Made by a program: the position numbers and the translations under genes
From: Pareuzebyella sediminis
GTDB taxonomy: Bacteria > Bacteroidota > Bacteroidia > Flavobacteriales > Flavobacteriaceae
DNA length: 64,000 nucleotides
NCBI RefSeq assembly: GCF_008367235.1
Contig: NZ_VTZS01000006.1
Coordinates: 186,001-250,000, forward strand
Direction of reading: 5' to 3'
Part shown: piece after piece, positions 36,686-46,237 of the stretch
How the letters are laid out: each line of letters starts with the position of its first letter
How positions within the stretch are numbered: the first letter of the stretch is position 1
Notes under the pieces: model-generated
Told to the model about the DNA's origin: nothing
Database searches by the model: none
Seen by the model: the letters and a program-made list of their open reading frames with translations, nothing else

Positions 36686-38137
36686 ATGAAAAAAATTAGT
36701 TCCATACTTCTTATGTGGTGCACCTGTTTTTTATATGCTCAGGAGTGCACAACGATTAGCTTTCCGAGTGATGGAACCCTTGATGTTCCGGTAGATGTGA
36801 CTATAACATGGCCTTCGGTCGAAGGCATAAATGGGTATCTGATTTCATTGGGAACAACCCCTGGGGGAACTGAAATATTGAAACGACAGGCCATTGGTAT
36901 TGAAAACTTCTACAAGGCCCCTTTGGGGCTACCGGAAAACACCCAAATCTATGTCACTTTAAGTATTCTCACGTTCAACGCCCAACCTAAGGAGTGCTCC
37001 AGCATTAGTTTCAGAACTGTAGATGTGGTCTCACCTCCGCCTTGTACTCTTTTAGTAGCTCCTGACAATAATGCTGCCAACGTTACCATAGTTACTGATA
37101 TTATCTGGGCCTATTCCCCTACCGCTACTGGCTATACATTGTCTATGGGAACCATTCCGGGAGGTACGGATATTCTTGACAATGAAGATATGGGCAATGT
37201 GCTAACCTACGAACCTCCCCAAGACCTTCCTCAAGACACTCAAATTTATGTCACTGTAATACCAAGGAACGAAAATGGTTCAATGGCCCCATGCACGGAG
37301 GAAAGTTTTAAGACAGGGCCGGCACCATTTGCTTGTGATCCGGTAATTGACGAAAATACGGGGAATACCACTTTTCTAAGGCCAAGAACGCAGTTCCCGG
37401 CGGTAGTAGGGCTCTGTAGCGACGAACTTCCCTATATTGTCGCTACCAAAGATACCGCTGACGGTTTCAGGTGGTTCAAGGGAAACGTGGGCAGTACCGA
37501 AACCTTGCTGTCGGAAGACCGGGAAGTTGCGATAAACGAGCCTGGAAGATATCGCTACGAGGCGTACAATAGCATCAGGCAGTCGAACGGCACCTATATT
37601 GAATGCGTAAGTTCCCAGGTGTTTACCATAGTAACCTCCGAAAAGGCAATTATTGAAAAAATAGAGTCGGTTTATAGACCTGGAGGTAAGACAATAACCA
37701 TAGCGGTATCTGGAAACGGACAATATGAATACTCACTGACCAGCGAAAATGGGCCATATCAGAACAGCAATGTTTTTGAAAATGTTAGTCCGACCCCACC
37801 TTTCGCCTATGTAAGGGACAAAAATGGGTGTGGCATCACCCGAAGAACGGTAGACCGTGATTTGACCCTAAAAGACTTTCCGAACTTTTTCACTCCTAAT
37901 GGTGACGGGGTCAATGATTATTGGCAGTATATACCTCCCCCCGAAAACTACGAGCAAAGTTTGGAGGTAATCCGTATTTTCGATAGATATGGAAGTCTGT
38001 TGACCCAAATCGACCCCCAATCCCAAGGCTGGAACGGCACTTTCAATGGACGCCTATTGCCCGCTTCCAACTATTGGTTCAAAGCAACGTATGTAGACCA
38101 TCGTGAAATACGGGGGTATTTTGCACTCAAGCGATAA
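36686..38137 (+). CDS. T9SS type B sorting domain protein with tandem fibronectin-like domains
   Basis: The start is taken at the ATG at 36686, because it begins a normal signal peptide (MKKISSILLM, ending in FLYAQ); a longer frame from 36644 would put a charged stretch in front. The mature protein of about 460 residues holds two homologous domains, each opening with Cys and containing [IL]xxGTxPGGTxIL with a DTQIYVTV/NTQIYVTL end, like fibronectin type III units. An Ig-like segment follows (VATKDTADGFRWFKG), then a type B sorting domain (FFTPNGDGVNDYW, IFDRYG, to GYFALKR). It should be a T9SS-exported surface protein. The binding partner is unknown. Confidence 0.9.
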   Translation: MKKISSILLMWCTCFLYAQECTTISFPSDGTLDVPVDVTITWPSVEGINGYLISLGTTPGGTEILKRQAIGIENFYKAPLGLPENTQIYVTLSILTFNAQPKECSSISFRTVDVVSPPPCTLLVAPDNNAANVTIVTDIIWAYSPTATGYTLSMGTIPGGTDILDNEDMGNVLTYEPPQDLPQDTQIYVTVIPRNENGSMAPCTEESFKTGPAPFACDPVIDENTGNTTFLRPRTQFPAVVGLCSDELPYIVATKDTADGFRWFKGNVGSTETLLSEDREVAINEPGRYRYEAYNSIRQSNGTYIECVSSQVFTIVTSEKAIIEKIESVYRPGGKTITIAVSGNGQYEYSLTSENGPYQNSNVFENVSPTPPFAYVRDKNGCGITRRTVDRDLTLKDFPNFFTPNGDGVNDYWQYIPPPENYEQSLEVIRIFDRYGSLLTQIDPQSQGWNGTFNGRLLPASNYWFKATYVDHREIRGYFALKR

Positions 38138-38241
38138 AAAAACACGGTACCCTTAATCTTCATTGACCGGCCCTACAATAATGCCGTCTGGTCTAGTATC
38201 ACAATTTGAATTATGGTATATTGTACAATGGAGAAATCACT

Positions 38242-40968
38242 ATGAAAAAGGAAGCCATCATATTCTTTTGGGTGCTTCTAATCCCGTTATTTATCTCGGG
38301 ACAAGGAGAAACCAGTAATTGGTACTTCGGAAGCGGGGCGGGACTTCGTTTCAACAATGATGGCAGCGTAACCCCACTTTCAAACGGGCAGTTACGAACA
38401 TTGGAAGGGTGTGCTACGATTTCCGACCCTTTTGGCAATTTACTCTTTTACACTGATGGTATTACCGTTTACAATGCCCGACATCAACGTATGGAAAATG
38501 GAAACGGTCTTTTTGGAAATGATTCAAGCTCGCAATCTGCCATTATCGTCCCAGACCCCGGGAATGAAAATGGGTATTATATCTTTACCGTAGATACGTC
38601 TTTCGGGGAATTTGACGAAAGTTCCGGTTTTAACTACTCCTATGTCAATTTGATGTTGGCCGACGGCCTTGGGGCGGTGACAAAAAAGAATGTAAATCTT
38701 TTACCCAGGTGTTCCGAAAAAATTTCCGCTGTGGTCAAAGATTGTGATGAAAGTTCATTTTGGGTTATAACCTCAGCTCCTGCCAATGCAAATTCAGAAA
38801 TTTATAATAATATATTCAGCTACGAGATCAATGGTGAAGGTATTCAAGAACCGGTAAAATCTGTTATTCCACAACTTTATGCCGAAGATAAAAGGGGCTA
38901 TTTAAAGTTATCGCCCAACGGAGCCAAAGTGGCCATGGCAACGGCCGAATCGGGTTTGTTCCTTTTAGATTTCAATCCAACCACCGGTACCGTATCCAAT
39001 CCCTTAAGGCTTTTCATGAATCGACAAAATTTTGCGCCCTATGGGGTCGAATTTTCACCAAACAACCGCTTCTTGTACGTGCACAGCTCCAATGATACCA
39101 TGGAAGAGCCACACTCCTCCGCACTGTTTCAATTTGATCTCCAATCTACGGATATCAACGAAAGCCGACGTACCTTAGATCAGCGGAGCATTTACCGTGG
39201 AGCGCTTCAATTAGGACAGAATGGCAAAATATACAGGGCCTTGGCAAACAGTTATCAAGCGGGCACCAATTTTTTGGGCGTTATAGAAAATCCAAATGAT
39301 CCACAGGCCGAATACGTACATAATGCGATCGAATTGGGCCCAGGAACCAGGTCAACGCAAGGGCTACCCCCTTTTGTACAATCTTTTTTTGATAAGGTAA
39401 ATATCATCGGTAGCAAAGGTGAAAACCGAACAAACAGTGGCACGTTACCCCTATGTGTTGGGGAAAGTTACACACTGGAGGCTCCGGAATTTGCAAACGG
39501 AACATACGTTTGGTACAAGGACAACGAAAAACTAGCGAACAGCACCTCATCTTTGGAGTTAGCAAATACCACCATAGCCGATAGTGGCACCTATAAACTG
39601 GTTATTGAAGGTGTTGGCTATGGGCGTTGTCCGGTTCAGGGCGAAGCGAAGGTTATCGTTGAGCCCATACCGGAGCCCGAAGATACAGAGCTCGTTCAGT
39701 GCGACATCGATGAAAACCCCGAGGACGGTCTTGCCATCTTCAACCTTAACAATGCCTTATCCGGACTTACGGGGCCTGGGTCTGATTTCTCCTTGACATT
39801 TTTTACGAGCGAGCAGAATGTACTTGACAATGTGCCCATTGCCAACCCCGAAAAATATCAAAATATAAGGGCTGGCGAAGAAATTTGGGTATCGGTCCGC
39901 AATAAAGCAGGATGTGGTGATTTGGCCAAAATCACCTTACAAACCGTACCCGTTGCGATCGAACAGGCCACCGTCCCAAATTTTTATGGCTGTGACGAAG
40001 ACCCCCAAGATGCTATTCTTGCAGGTTTCTTCGATTTCGATGAACTGGCCCTGCGTTATACAGGCATGGAGGCTTCTTTTTATAGTGATTTGGAGGACTT
40101 GGCCCAAGGGGAAAATGCCCTTGTCGATCCGGAAGTTTTTGAAGAGGGAACCGTTATCTATGTAAAGCTGGCAAATAATGGTCAATGTGCAGCTGTCGAA
40201 TATGTAACGCTCTTAATAGACCCTAAACCACAGGTAGAGCCCCCCTCCGACATTCCTATTTTGTGTCTGAATAATCCATCGATTACCCTTATCGGGCCAG
40301 AAGGTTACGATGAATACCAATGGTTGCGGGAAACCGATAATGGAACTTATGAAGTTGTATCTGAAGGTATGGTCGCAAATTTGTCCAATGGAGGTTCCCA
40401 TATACTACAAGTAACGGAGTTCTACGAAGATCAACAAGGTACGCGAAGCTGCTCTAATACGGCAATTTTCACCGTACCCGTATCCAATGTAGCGATATTT
40501 CAACCAGAGCCCGAAGTACGTGATCTTTCACAGAATAATATAATTACAGTCTTTACTTTTGGGGAAGGCGACTATGAGTTTTCCCTTAATCCCGAAGGCC
40601 CCTATCAATCGGATAATTTTTTTGAAAATGTACCATCAGGATTCGTTACCGTGTATGCACGGGATAAAAATGGTTGTGGCCTTTCGGAAACGGAAGTAGC
40701 TGTGGTCGGCCATGATAAATTTTTCACCCCGAACAACGACGGAGTCAACGATTTTTGGCAAATCAACGGCATCAATAAATTGGTGCAGCCCGGTTCTTTG
40801 ATCACCATATTTAATCGTTATGGCAAATTATTGGCCCAGTTAAGACCTGAGGAGCGAGGCTGGGACGGAACGTTCAAGGGCATACCAGTACCATCCTCCG
40901 ATTATTGGTTTAGAGTGGAATTACAAGATGGGCGGATGTTCAAGGGCCATTTTACCTTAAAAAGATGA
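38242..40968 (+). CDS. T9SS type B sorting domain protein, paralogue of the 32704 gene
   Basis: This secreted protein has about 908 residues from the ATG at 38242; the frame opens 36 bases earlier at TTG, but MKKEAIIFF starts the signal peptide, which ends near ISGQ. Residues about 20-400 repeat the WYFG... GCATISDPFGNLLFYTDG region of the 32704 protein with the same motif order, so the two are paralogues. An Ig-like domain replaces the PKD domain near 405-480 (TYVWYKDNEKL). Two repeated Cys-Asp-x-[DN] units follow, then the type B sorting domain (FFTPNNDGVNDFW, IFNRYGKLLAQ, to GHFTLKR). Probably a surface protein of the same class. Confidence 0.9.
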   Translation: MKKEAIIFFWVLLIPLFISGQGETSNWYFGSGAGLRFNNDGSVTPLSNGQLRTLEGCATISDPFGNLLFYTDGITVYNARHQRMENGNGLFGNDSSSQSAIIVPDPGNENGYYIFTVDTSFGEFDESSGFNYSYVNLMLADGLGAVTKKNVNLLPRCSEKISAVVKDCDESSFWVITSAPANANSEIYNNIFSYEINGEGIQEPVKSVIPQLYAEDKRGYLKLSPNGAKVAMATAESGLFLLDFNPTTGTVSNPLRLFMNRQNFAPYGVEFSPNNRFLYVHSSNDTMEEPHSSALFQFDLQSTDINESRRTLDQRSIYRGALQLGQNGKIYRALANSYQAGTNFLGVIENPNDPQAEYVHNAIELGPGTRSTQGLPPFVQSFFDKVNIIGSKGENRTNSGTLPLCVGESYTLEAPEFANGTYVWYKDNEKLANSTSSLELANTTIADSGTYKLVIEGVGYGRCPVQGEAKVIVEPIPEPEDTELVQCDIDENPEDGLAIFNLNNALSGLTGPGSDFSLTFFTSEQNVLDNVPIANPEKYQNIRAGEEIWVSVRNKAGCGDLAKITLQTVPVAIEQATVPNFYGCDEDPQDAILAGFFDFDELALRYTGMEASFYSDLEDLAQGENALVDPEVFEEGTVIYVKLANNGQCAAVEYVTLLIDPKPQVEPPSDIPILCLNNPSITLIGPEGYDEYQWLRETDNGTYEVVSEGMVANLSNGGSHILQVTEFYEDQQGTRSCSNTAIFTVPVSNVAIFQPEPEVRDLSQNNIITVFTFGEGDYEFSLNPEGPYQSDNFFENVPSGFVTVYARDKNGCGLSETEVAVVGHDKFFTPNNDGVNDFWQINGINKLVQPGSLITIFNRYGKLLAQLRPEERGWDGTFKGIPVPSSDYWFRVELQDGRMFKGHFTLKR

Positions 40969-41028
40969 GGAGTCACAAAAAAGGGAAAGGAGCTTCGCAA
41001 CCTCATAACGTTTCGTATTTTTAACGGC

Positions 41029-43017
41029 ATGAAGTTTAAGGTAGTTTCGGGGTTCAAACCCACAGGAGATCAGCCTGAGGCCATTCGACAGTTGGCCGAA
41101 GGTATTAAGAGTGATGAACGGTATCAAACACTGTTAGGTGTTACAGGGTCGGGCAAAACCTTTACGGTGGCCAACGTCATCGAAAAGGTACAAAGACCTA
41201 CCCTGGTGCTCTCACATAATAAAACACTGGCCGCTCAGCTCTATTCGGAATTCAAACAGTTTTTTCCGGAAAATGCAGTTGAATATTTTGTATCGTACTA
41301 TGACTACTATCAACCCGAAGCTTTTATACCTACCACTGGGCTATATATTGAGAAAGATCTTTCGATAAACGAAGATATTGAAAAACTGAGGTTGAGCGCG
41401 ACTTCGTCTTTGCTGTCCGGTAGGCGCGATGTACTTGTTGTAGCCTCGGTCTCTTGCCTTTATGGTATTGGCAACCCCATTGAATTTCAAAAAAATGTAA
41501 TCTCTATCCGAAAAGACCAAGTTATTGCCCGTACCAAATTTATGCATCAATTGGTACAAAGTCTTTATTCGAGAACAACAGCAGATTTTAGAAATGGAAA
41601 TTTCAGGGTTAAGGGAGATGTGATAGATGTCTTCCCCAGTTATGCCGATCATGCCTTTCGTATACACTTTTTCGGGGATGAAATCGAGGAAATCGAAGCC
41701 TTCGATCCTTTCAACAATACCCTCTTAGAAGTTTACGAAAATCTAAATATCTATCCGGCCAATATGTTTGTGACCTCCCAAGATGTGCTTCAAAATGCCA
41801 TTCATCAAATTCAGGATGACCTGGTTCAACAGGTCTCTTATTTCAAGGAAATAGGAAAACCTTTGGAAGCTAAAAGATTAGAGGAGCGAACTAATTTTGA
41901 CCTCGAAATGATTAGAGAGCTTGGCTATTGTTCGGGTATTGAAAATTATTCAAGGTATCTAGATGGTCGCGAGCCCGGCACCCGACCCTTTTGTTTATTA
42001 GACTATTTTCCGGATGACTACCTTATGGTGGTCGATGAAAGTCATGTGACTATTCCACAGGTACACGCCATGTACGGTGGGGATCGATCTAGAAAAGTGA
42101 ACTTGGTGGATTATGGTTTTCGTCTACCGGCAGCAATGGACAATCGCCCCTTAAAATTTGAAGAATTCGAAGCCCTCCAAAACCAGGTTATTTATGTGAG
42201 TGCCACCCCAGCGGACTATGAGCTGAAACTCAGTCAGGGAATTTATGTCGAACAGGTTATCAGACCTACCGGATTGTTAGATCCTGAAATTGAAGTAAGG
42301 CCGAGTCTAAATCAAATAGATGATCTGGTCGAAGAAATACATATCAGGGTAGAAAAAGACGAACGAACCTTGGTCACTACCCTGACCAAAAGAATGGCGG
42401 AAGAGCTTACCAAGTATCTCACGCGTATCAATATTAGGTGCCGATATATACATAGTGATGTGGACACTTTGGAACGTGTAGAGATTATGCAAGATCTTAG
42501 GAAAGGTATTTTCGATGTATTGATAGGGGTTAATCTACTTCGAGAGGGTCTAGATCTACCCGAGGTATCTTTGGTCGCCATCATCGATGCGGACAAGGAA
42601 GGTTTCTTGAGAAATAATCGATCTCTTACCCAAACAGTGGGAAGGGCGGCACGACATCTCAACGGGAAGGCGATTATGTATGCCGATAAAATTACCCAGA
42701 GCATGCAGAAGACCATTGACGAGACGAACTATCGACGTGAAAAACAATTAGCCTATAATACCGAAAATAATATAAAACCCACGGCATTAAATAAAAGTTT
42801 AGATAGCGCTCTGGCCAAAAATTCAGTTTCAACGTATCATTTTGAAAAGGAAGAAATGCGAGCCGCCGAACCCGAACTTGAATACCTCACCAAAGAGCAA
42901 ATCGAAAAGCTGATTCGAGACAAAAGAAAAGCCATGGAAAAAGCCGCCAAGGAATTGGATTTTATGCAGGCGGCAAAGCTTCGGGATGAAATCAAACTGT
43001 TGCAAAAACAAGACTAA
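41029..43017 (+). CDS. uvrB: Excinuclease ABC subunit B
   Basis: UvrB verifies damage and loads UvrC in nucleotide excision repair. The 662-residue protein is full length: Walker A GVTGSGKT at 37-44, the beta-hairpin region with YYDYYQPEAF near 92-101, helicase motifs (VVDESHVT near 342), motif VI (QTVGRAARH near 535), and a C-terminal UVR motif (AMEKAAKELDFMQAAKLRDE) near 635-654 that contacts UvrC. It stands alone after the T9SS island. A GATCAAATTTTGATC palindrome lies 13 bases after its stop. Confidence 0.98.
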   Translation: MKFKVVSGFKPTGDQPEAIRQLAEGIKSDERYQTLLGVTGSGKTFTVANVIEKVQRPTLVLSHNKTLAAQLYSEFKQFFPENAVEYFVSYYDYYQPEAFIPTTGLYIEKDLSINEDIEKLRLSATSSLLSGRRDVLVVASVSCLYGIGNPIEFQKNVISIRKDQVIARTKFMHQLVQSLYSRTTADFRNGNFRVKGDVIDVFPSYADHAFRIHFFGDEIEEIEAFDPFNNTLLEVYENLNIYPANMFVTSQDVLQNAIHQIQDDLVQQVSYFKEIGKPLEAKRLEERTNFDLEMIRELGYCSGIENYSRYLDGREPGTRPFCLLDYFPDDYLMVVDESHVTIPQVHAMYGGDRSRKVNLVDYGFRLPAAMDNRPLKFEEFEALQNQVIYVSATPADYELKLSQGIYVEQVIRPTGLLDPEIEVRPSLNQIDDLVEEIHIRVEKDERTLVTTLTKRMAEELTKYLTRINIRCRYIHSDVDTLERVEIMQDLRKGIFDVLIGVNLLREGLDLPEVSLVAIIDADKEGFLRNNRSLTQTVGRAARHLNGKAIMYADKITQSMQKTIDETNYRREKQLAYNTENNIKPTALNKSLDSALAKNSVSTYHFEKEEMRAAEPELEYLTKEQIEKLIRDKRKAMEKAAKELDFMQAAKLRDEIKLLQKQD

Positions 43018-43434
43018 ACTTTCAAATAAGATCAAATTTTGATCAAAAAATTATTTTTATATTAAAGGTTTAGTTAATGCAGTATATATTTCTGGATTAT
43101 AATTTATTAAATGTTATTTTTAGACTTGTCTAAAATATGTTTTTCCAGCAAATTTGAGAGTGTCTCTTGGTCATCATGATTCTCAAAACTAGGTTTGAAC
43201 TCCTTTCTTCCATGAAGGAATGTCAAAGGTATTTTTACGCATTATATTTCTTGTTTTCGGTATTGAATTTATTAAAATTTCGAGAATAGAAACTAGTTGT
43301 TGAAACAAATTTCACCACGCATTTTGCCGGTTAATGCTTATAAAAAAAGCGCTCCGATTCTAGACCGGAGCGCCATTCAACTAACCAACCAAATCAACCT
43401 TTACTTACGATAAGGTCATCATTTACCCTTCTTG
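43018..43434. other. AT-rich intergenic region between uvrB and hsp20
   Basis: No gene is supported in these 417 bases. The notable features are the perfect palindrome GATCAAATTTTGATC at 43030-43044 just after uvrB, and the hsp20 terminator at 43341-43374. Confidence 0.5.
43341..43374 (-). terminator. Rho-independent terminator of hsp20
   Basis: GCGCTCCG (43349-43356) and CGGAGCGC (43366-43373) form an 8-bp GC-rich stem, with a run of Ts following on the minus strand. It lies 60 bases beyond the hsp20 stop. Confidence 0.75.
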
Positions 43435-43860
43435 TTATTTCAATGCAATGGTCCGTTTTGGTTTTGGCAACGCTTCCTCTTTTTTAGGAAGTGTGAACTT
43501 TAAAAGACCATCCTCATACTTGGCTTCAATATTGGAGTTATCAATGGTTTCTGGAAGGGTAAAAGATCTTTTGAAAGAAGAAAAACCAAATTCCCTTCTT
43601 GTGTAATTCTCTTCTTTCACCTCATCTTCGTGACTAACCTCTGAAGATATAGTCAAGATGTCATTGTCCACTTCAATATTAAAATCATCTTTTTTTCTAC
43701 CGGGCACGGCAAGTTCCAATTCAAAATCTTTCTCGTTCTCCTTTATATTGACGGCAGGTACACCGAAGTCGTGATTCTCTGTACCTCCAAACCAATCTGG
43801 TTTAAAAATTTCGTTCATCAAGGAAGGAAAGACCAAGTTGTTTCTTTTAACGATACTCAT
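43435..43860 (-). CDS. Small heat shock protein, Hsp20/alpha-crystallin family
   Basis: This 141-residue ATP-independent chaperone holds unfolding proteins. The alpha-crystallin domain occupies about 30-130, with the characteristic FELELAVPGRKKDDFNIEV near 47-65, ILTISSE, and the closing AKYEDGLLKFTLPK. The C-terminal anchor normally read as I-x-I/V is poorly kept (the protein ends PKPKRTIALK). It is monocistronic with its own terminator. Heat or stress control is expected for the family; I saw no CIRCE-like repeat upstream. Confidence 0.95.
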   Translation of the reverse strand: MSIVKRNNLVFPSLMNEIFKPDWFGGTENHDFGVPAVNIKENEKDFELELAVPGRKKDDFNIEVDNDILTISSEVSHEDEVKEENYTRREFGFSSFKRSFTLPETIDNSNIEAKYEDGLLKFTLPKKEEALPKPKRTIALK

Positions 43861-44255
43861 GATATATAAATTTTTTAGTTAAACTTCTATTTCACCCCTA
43901 AAATGACAAAGAATGTACCACTCCATTATTAATGCCAATACGGCAGTTTTTAAAAATATATTCATGCCATTATGTCGTATTCATGAGGATTGTAGCTTGT
44001 AAAAAGTTCAAAATTTTGCGTTAATAGCTCCATAAACAATTTGTAATTCTTTTCTCCCAACCCTTAATAATCACAAATACAGATATACTTCCCCTTGATG
44101 CTCCAGTTTTCTCATGCAAGAAGCCAAGAGGGGCTGCGTCGATCTTAACATTCGTCTCTCTTTTTATTATGGTCTTGGCAAAAGTTTTCTTTAAGTCTTT
44201 CTTGGCCTTAGGCAGCATCTATTTATTTTGTAATACCTTGCCAAAAAAATGGAGT
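43861..44255. other. Intergenic region between divergent hsp20 and the DUF1456 gene
   Basis: No gene is supported in these 395 bases. A minus-strand open frame at 44021-44218 (65 codons) has no recognisable family, signal peptide or neighbours and I treat it as chance. Promoters for the two flanking divergent genes should lie here, but I find no clean TTG/TAnnTTTG pair. Confidence 0.45.
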
Positions 44256-44636
44256 ATGACGAACAACGATATTTTCAAAAAATTGAGAGTGGCCCTAATG
44301 TTGAGAGACGATGATATCCTAGAAATTTTGAAACTAGCCGATTTCGAATTAGGTAAGAGTGAGCTTGGGGCTTTCTTTAGAAAAGAAGATCACCCAAACT
44401 ACAGGGAGTGTGGAGATCAAATCTTACGGAACTTTTTAAACGGACTTGTCATCTATTTACGGGGCACCAAAGAAAACCCAAAGTATCCCGGCGATATTTT
44501 AAAGCAAAACAAATCAACTGAGACGCGGAAACGACCAAGTTTTAAAGCTCAGCAAAGAAAAAAGGTAGATACAGCGGTGAGTCATGGAAAGTACAAGAAC
44601 AAACCGGCCCGCTCTAAAGGAAATAAAAAGCCCTGA
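44256..44636 (+). CDS. DUF1456 family protein, YehS-like
   Basis: The start is chosen at 44256 because MTNNDIFKKLRVALMLRDDD is the conserved family beginning; the frame continues 29 codons upstream with a hydrophobic stretch that homologues lack. The 126-residue protein should hold two short helical repeats (LRVALMLRDDDILEIL, then ILRNFLNGLVIYLRG), the pattern of the DUF1456 family typified by E. coli YehS. A Lys/Arg-rich tail of about 40 residues follows. Function unknown; cytosolic. The stop codon lies inside the left arm of the shared terminator hairpin. Confidence 0.83.
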   Translation: MTNNDIFKKLRVALMLRDDDILEILKLADFELGKSELGAFFRKEDHPNYRECGDQILRNFLNGLVIYLRGTKENPKYPGDILKQNKSTETRKRPSFKAQQRKKVDTAVSHGKYKNKPARSKGNKKP

Positions 44637-44658
44637 TCTGGAACTATCAGATCAGGGC
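44621..44658. terminator. Bidirectional terminator between convergent genes
   Basis: GCCCTGATCT (44630-44639) and AGATCAGGGC (44649-44658) form a perfect 10-bp stem with a 9-base loop. On the minus strand it is followed by TTTTTATTT, so it mainly ends the transcript of the gene at 44680. The plus-strand stop codon of the DUF1456 gene is inside the stem. Confidence 0.7.
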
Positions 44659-44679
44659 CCTTGGCTTCTGCACTAAAGG

Positions 44680-45015
44680 TTAGCGAACTATACGAACAGG
44701 TACAGTGTATACTTTACCTTCAATGTATTTTTCAAGGTTGACTTTTTTGTAGTTCAACTTTGCCTTTACGAAACCTTCTAGCAAACTATCAGGCGTATCA
44801 ACCGATAGTACTACGATTTCCTTTTCATTGTTCAGGGTAAATCTTACCTGCGCGGTCATATCTACCTTGTCTATGGTGAATGAATTGTCACTCAACATCT
44901 GGGCAATTTGTACTGACAATTTTTTTGAAGGATTAACGCTATCGACATCATTTGCCAATAAACTTCCTGAAGATAGTAGCATTGCAGCTACCAAAACTAA
45001 ACTAAATTTTCTCAT
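44680..45015 (-). CDS. Small exported protein resembling a stand-alone TonB C-terminal domain
   Basis: Starting at the ATG at 45015 gives 111 residues with a normal signal peptide (MRKFSLVLVAAMLLSSGSLLA). The longer frame from 45138 adds an implausible hydrophobic stretch. The mature part is about 85 residues with the pattern AQVRFTLN...IVVLSVDT...LEGFVKAKLNYKKV...Y.EGKVYTVPVRI. This follows the strand-helix-strand plan of a TonB C-terminal domain but has no membrane anchor and no proline spacer. The protein at 52290 is a clear paralogue. Function unknown, probably periplasmic. A near-perfect palindrome lies in its leader at 45031-45052. Confidence 0.7.
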   Translation of the reverse strand: MRKFSLVLVAAMLLSSGSLLANDVDSVNPSKKLSVQIAQMLSDNSFTIDKVDMTAQVRFTLNNEKEIVVLSVDTPDSLLEGFVKAKLNYKKVNLEKYIEGKVYTVPVRIVR

Positions 45016-45030
45016 GACTTTGTTTTTAAG

Positions 45031-45052
45031 ACTTGTCCGTTTCCGAACAAGT
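45031..45052. repeat. Palindrome upstream of the small exported protein
   Basis: ACTTGTCCG and CGAACAAGT, separated by TTTC, form 9-bp arms with one mismatch. The site is 16 bases upstream of the start codon at 45015 on the minus strand. It is followed by tandem ATTGATGA-like repeats. It could be an operator or a leader hairpin. Confidence 0.4.
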
Positions 45053-45214
45053 GATTGATGAATTGATGAATAAATTAATTGATTACTTAAAAGACGACCG
45101 AGAAAGAAAGTTGTTACGACAAAACCAAGGTTTAACATAATTTTAAGAAAAAGCGGATGGCATCTTTAGTTGTATCATTGAACGCTTAGCGAATTCAACA
45201 TTATGAAAGTAAGG

Positions 45215-45676
45215 CTAAGAATCAAAACTAATATGTCTACTGGCTCTTTCCTCCAATGAGATGAACGACTCTACCCCTTGTATACCCTCTATAGTAAGAA
45301 TAGACTCTTGATAAAGTTGCCGGTAATGAATGCTATCCTTGGCGTGAACTTTTATAAAAACATCATATTTACCCGTACTATGGTGCACCTTGACCACCTC
45401 GGGCACCTCAAGTAATTTTTCGATGACTTTTTCATACAATGAAGCTTCTCTCAGATAAATCCCTAGAAAAACAGTTAGCTTCCAACCCATTTTGCTATAA
45501 TCCAACGTTAAGGTAGCCCCCCTTATGACACCTAGGTTCCTCATCTTTCGCATACGCATGTGAACGGTTCCGGGCGAAATTCCGGCGCGCTTGGCGACCT
45601 CCGTATAGTTCATCTGGGCATCCTCAGTCAACAAAGTCAATATTCGATGGTCGACTGTATCAAGTCTATCCTTCAT
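45215..45676 (-). CDS. Lrp/AsnC family transcriptional regulator
   Basis: This 153-residue regulator has an N-terminal winged helix-turn-helix (about 4-55; DAQMNYTEVAKRAGISPGTVHMRMRKM) and the RAM/AsnC ligand-binding domain at about 65-140 (VFLGIYLREASL, VKVHHSTGKYDVFIKV). Family members sense amino acids and bind AT-rich DNA. It is divergent from a TonB-receptor, lipoprotein, aminotransferase and permease locus, with a 561-base AT-rich region between. The natural inference is that it controls that locus in response to an amino acid. Ligand unknown. Confidence 0.93.
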   Translation of the reverse strand: MKDRLDTVDHRILTLLTEDAQMNYTEVAKRAGISPGTVHMRMRKMRNLGVIRGATLTLDYSKMGWKLTVFLGIYLREASLYEKVIEKLLEVPEVVKVHHSTGKYDVFIKVHAKDSIHYRQLYQESILTIEGIQGVESFISLEERASRHISFDS

Positions 45677-46237
45677 CTGTTATCTATTTTAAGTTCAAGC
45701 TGCCTCGTATAATCGGAAAATGGCGGCACCTTTCTCATATTATCAAATCTTCATAAAAATTAGCACAAATGAAGATTTTTGTAAATATAATTTAAGGTTT
45801 TAAAAAAAATGGATATAATATCATAATATAATTAGCTTTTTATTGAATTTTATCTAAAATAGAAAGAGGCAAATTTTGAATACAATAAAAATGAATTTTC
45901 ATCTGTTTTTTTAATAATCGAGAGTTTTTGACCTCCTTTCGGATACAATACTGTTGAATCGTTAAAAAAAAACTTAAATATTTTTTTTTCGTCACGTTAA
46001 TTCAATATAACTACCATAATTTCAGCTATTTACGAGCTCTTCTAATTTTTATATATCAAAAACTCCCCCTAATATTGTGGCTGTTGTTTAGCCTAAAAAT
46101 CACTGTTAAATAACATAGAAAGTATCCGGAACTTTTCTTTTGAAATGCATTTGCCCCACCAACCTCGAGTAAAGGATAACCTTGATCATGTGGATGGTAC
46201 AACGGGCAGTATTAGTATCAACTAAACCTTAACTCTT
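45677..46237. other. AT-rich divergent regulatory region
   Basis: No gene is supported in these 561 bases between the Lrp-type regulator and the TonB receptor. The stretch is markedly AT-rich, with long A and T runs, which suits Lrp-family binding. The first part of the receptor transcript's long leader probably also lies here. I could not pick a single clean promoter. Confidence 0.45.

Noticed and set aside
43030-43044. GATCAAATTTTGATC palindrome after uvrB as a terminator
   Set aside because: The stem is AT-rich, and it is followed on the plus strand by As rather than Ts.
44021-44218. Minus-strand open frame of 65 codons between hsp20 and the DUF1456 gene
   Set aside because: No family resemblance, no signal peptide, no start context and no cotranscribed neighbour; it is likely chance.
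44169-44255. Upstream extension of the DUF1456 protein by 29 codons
   Set aside because: The extension is hydrophobic and the conserved family N-terminus begins at the Met at 44256.
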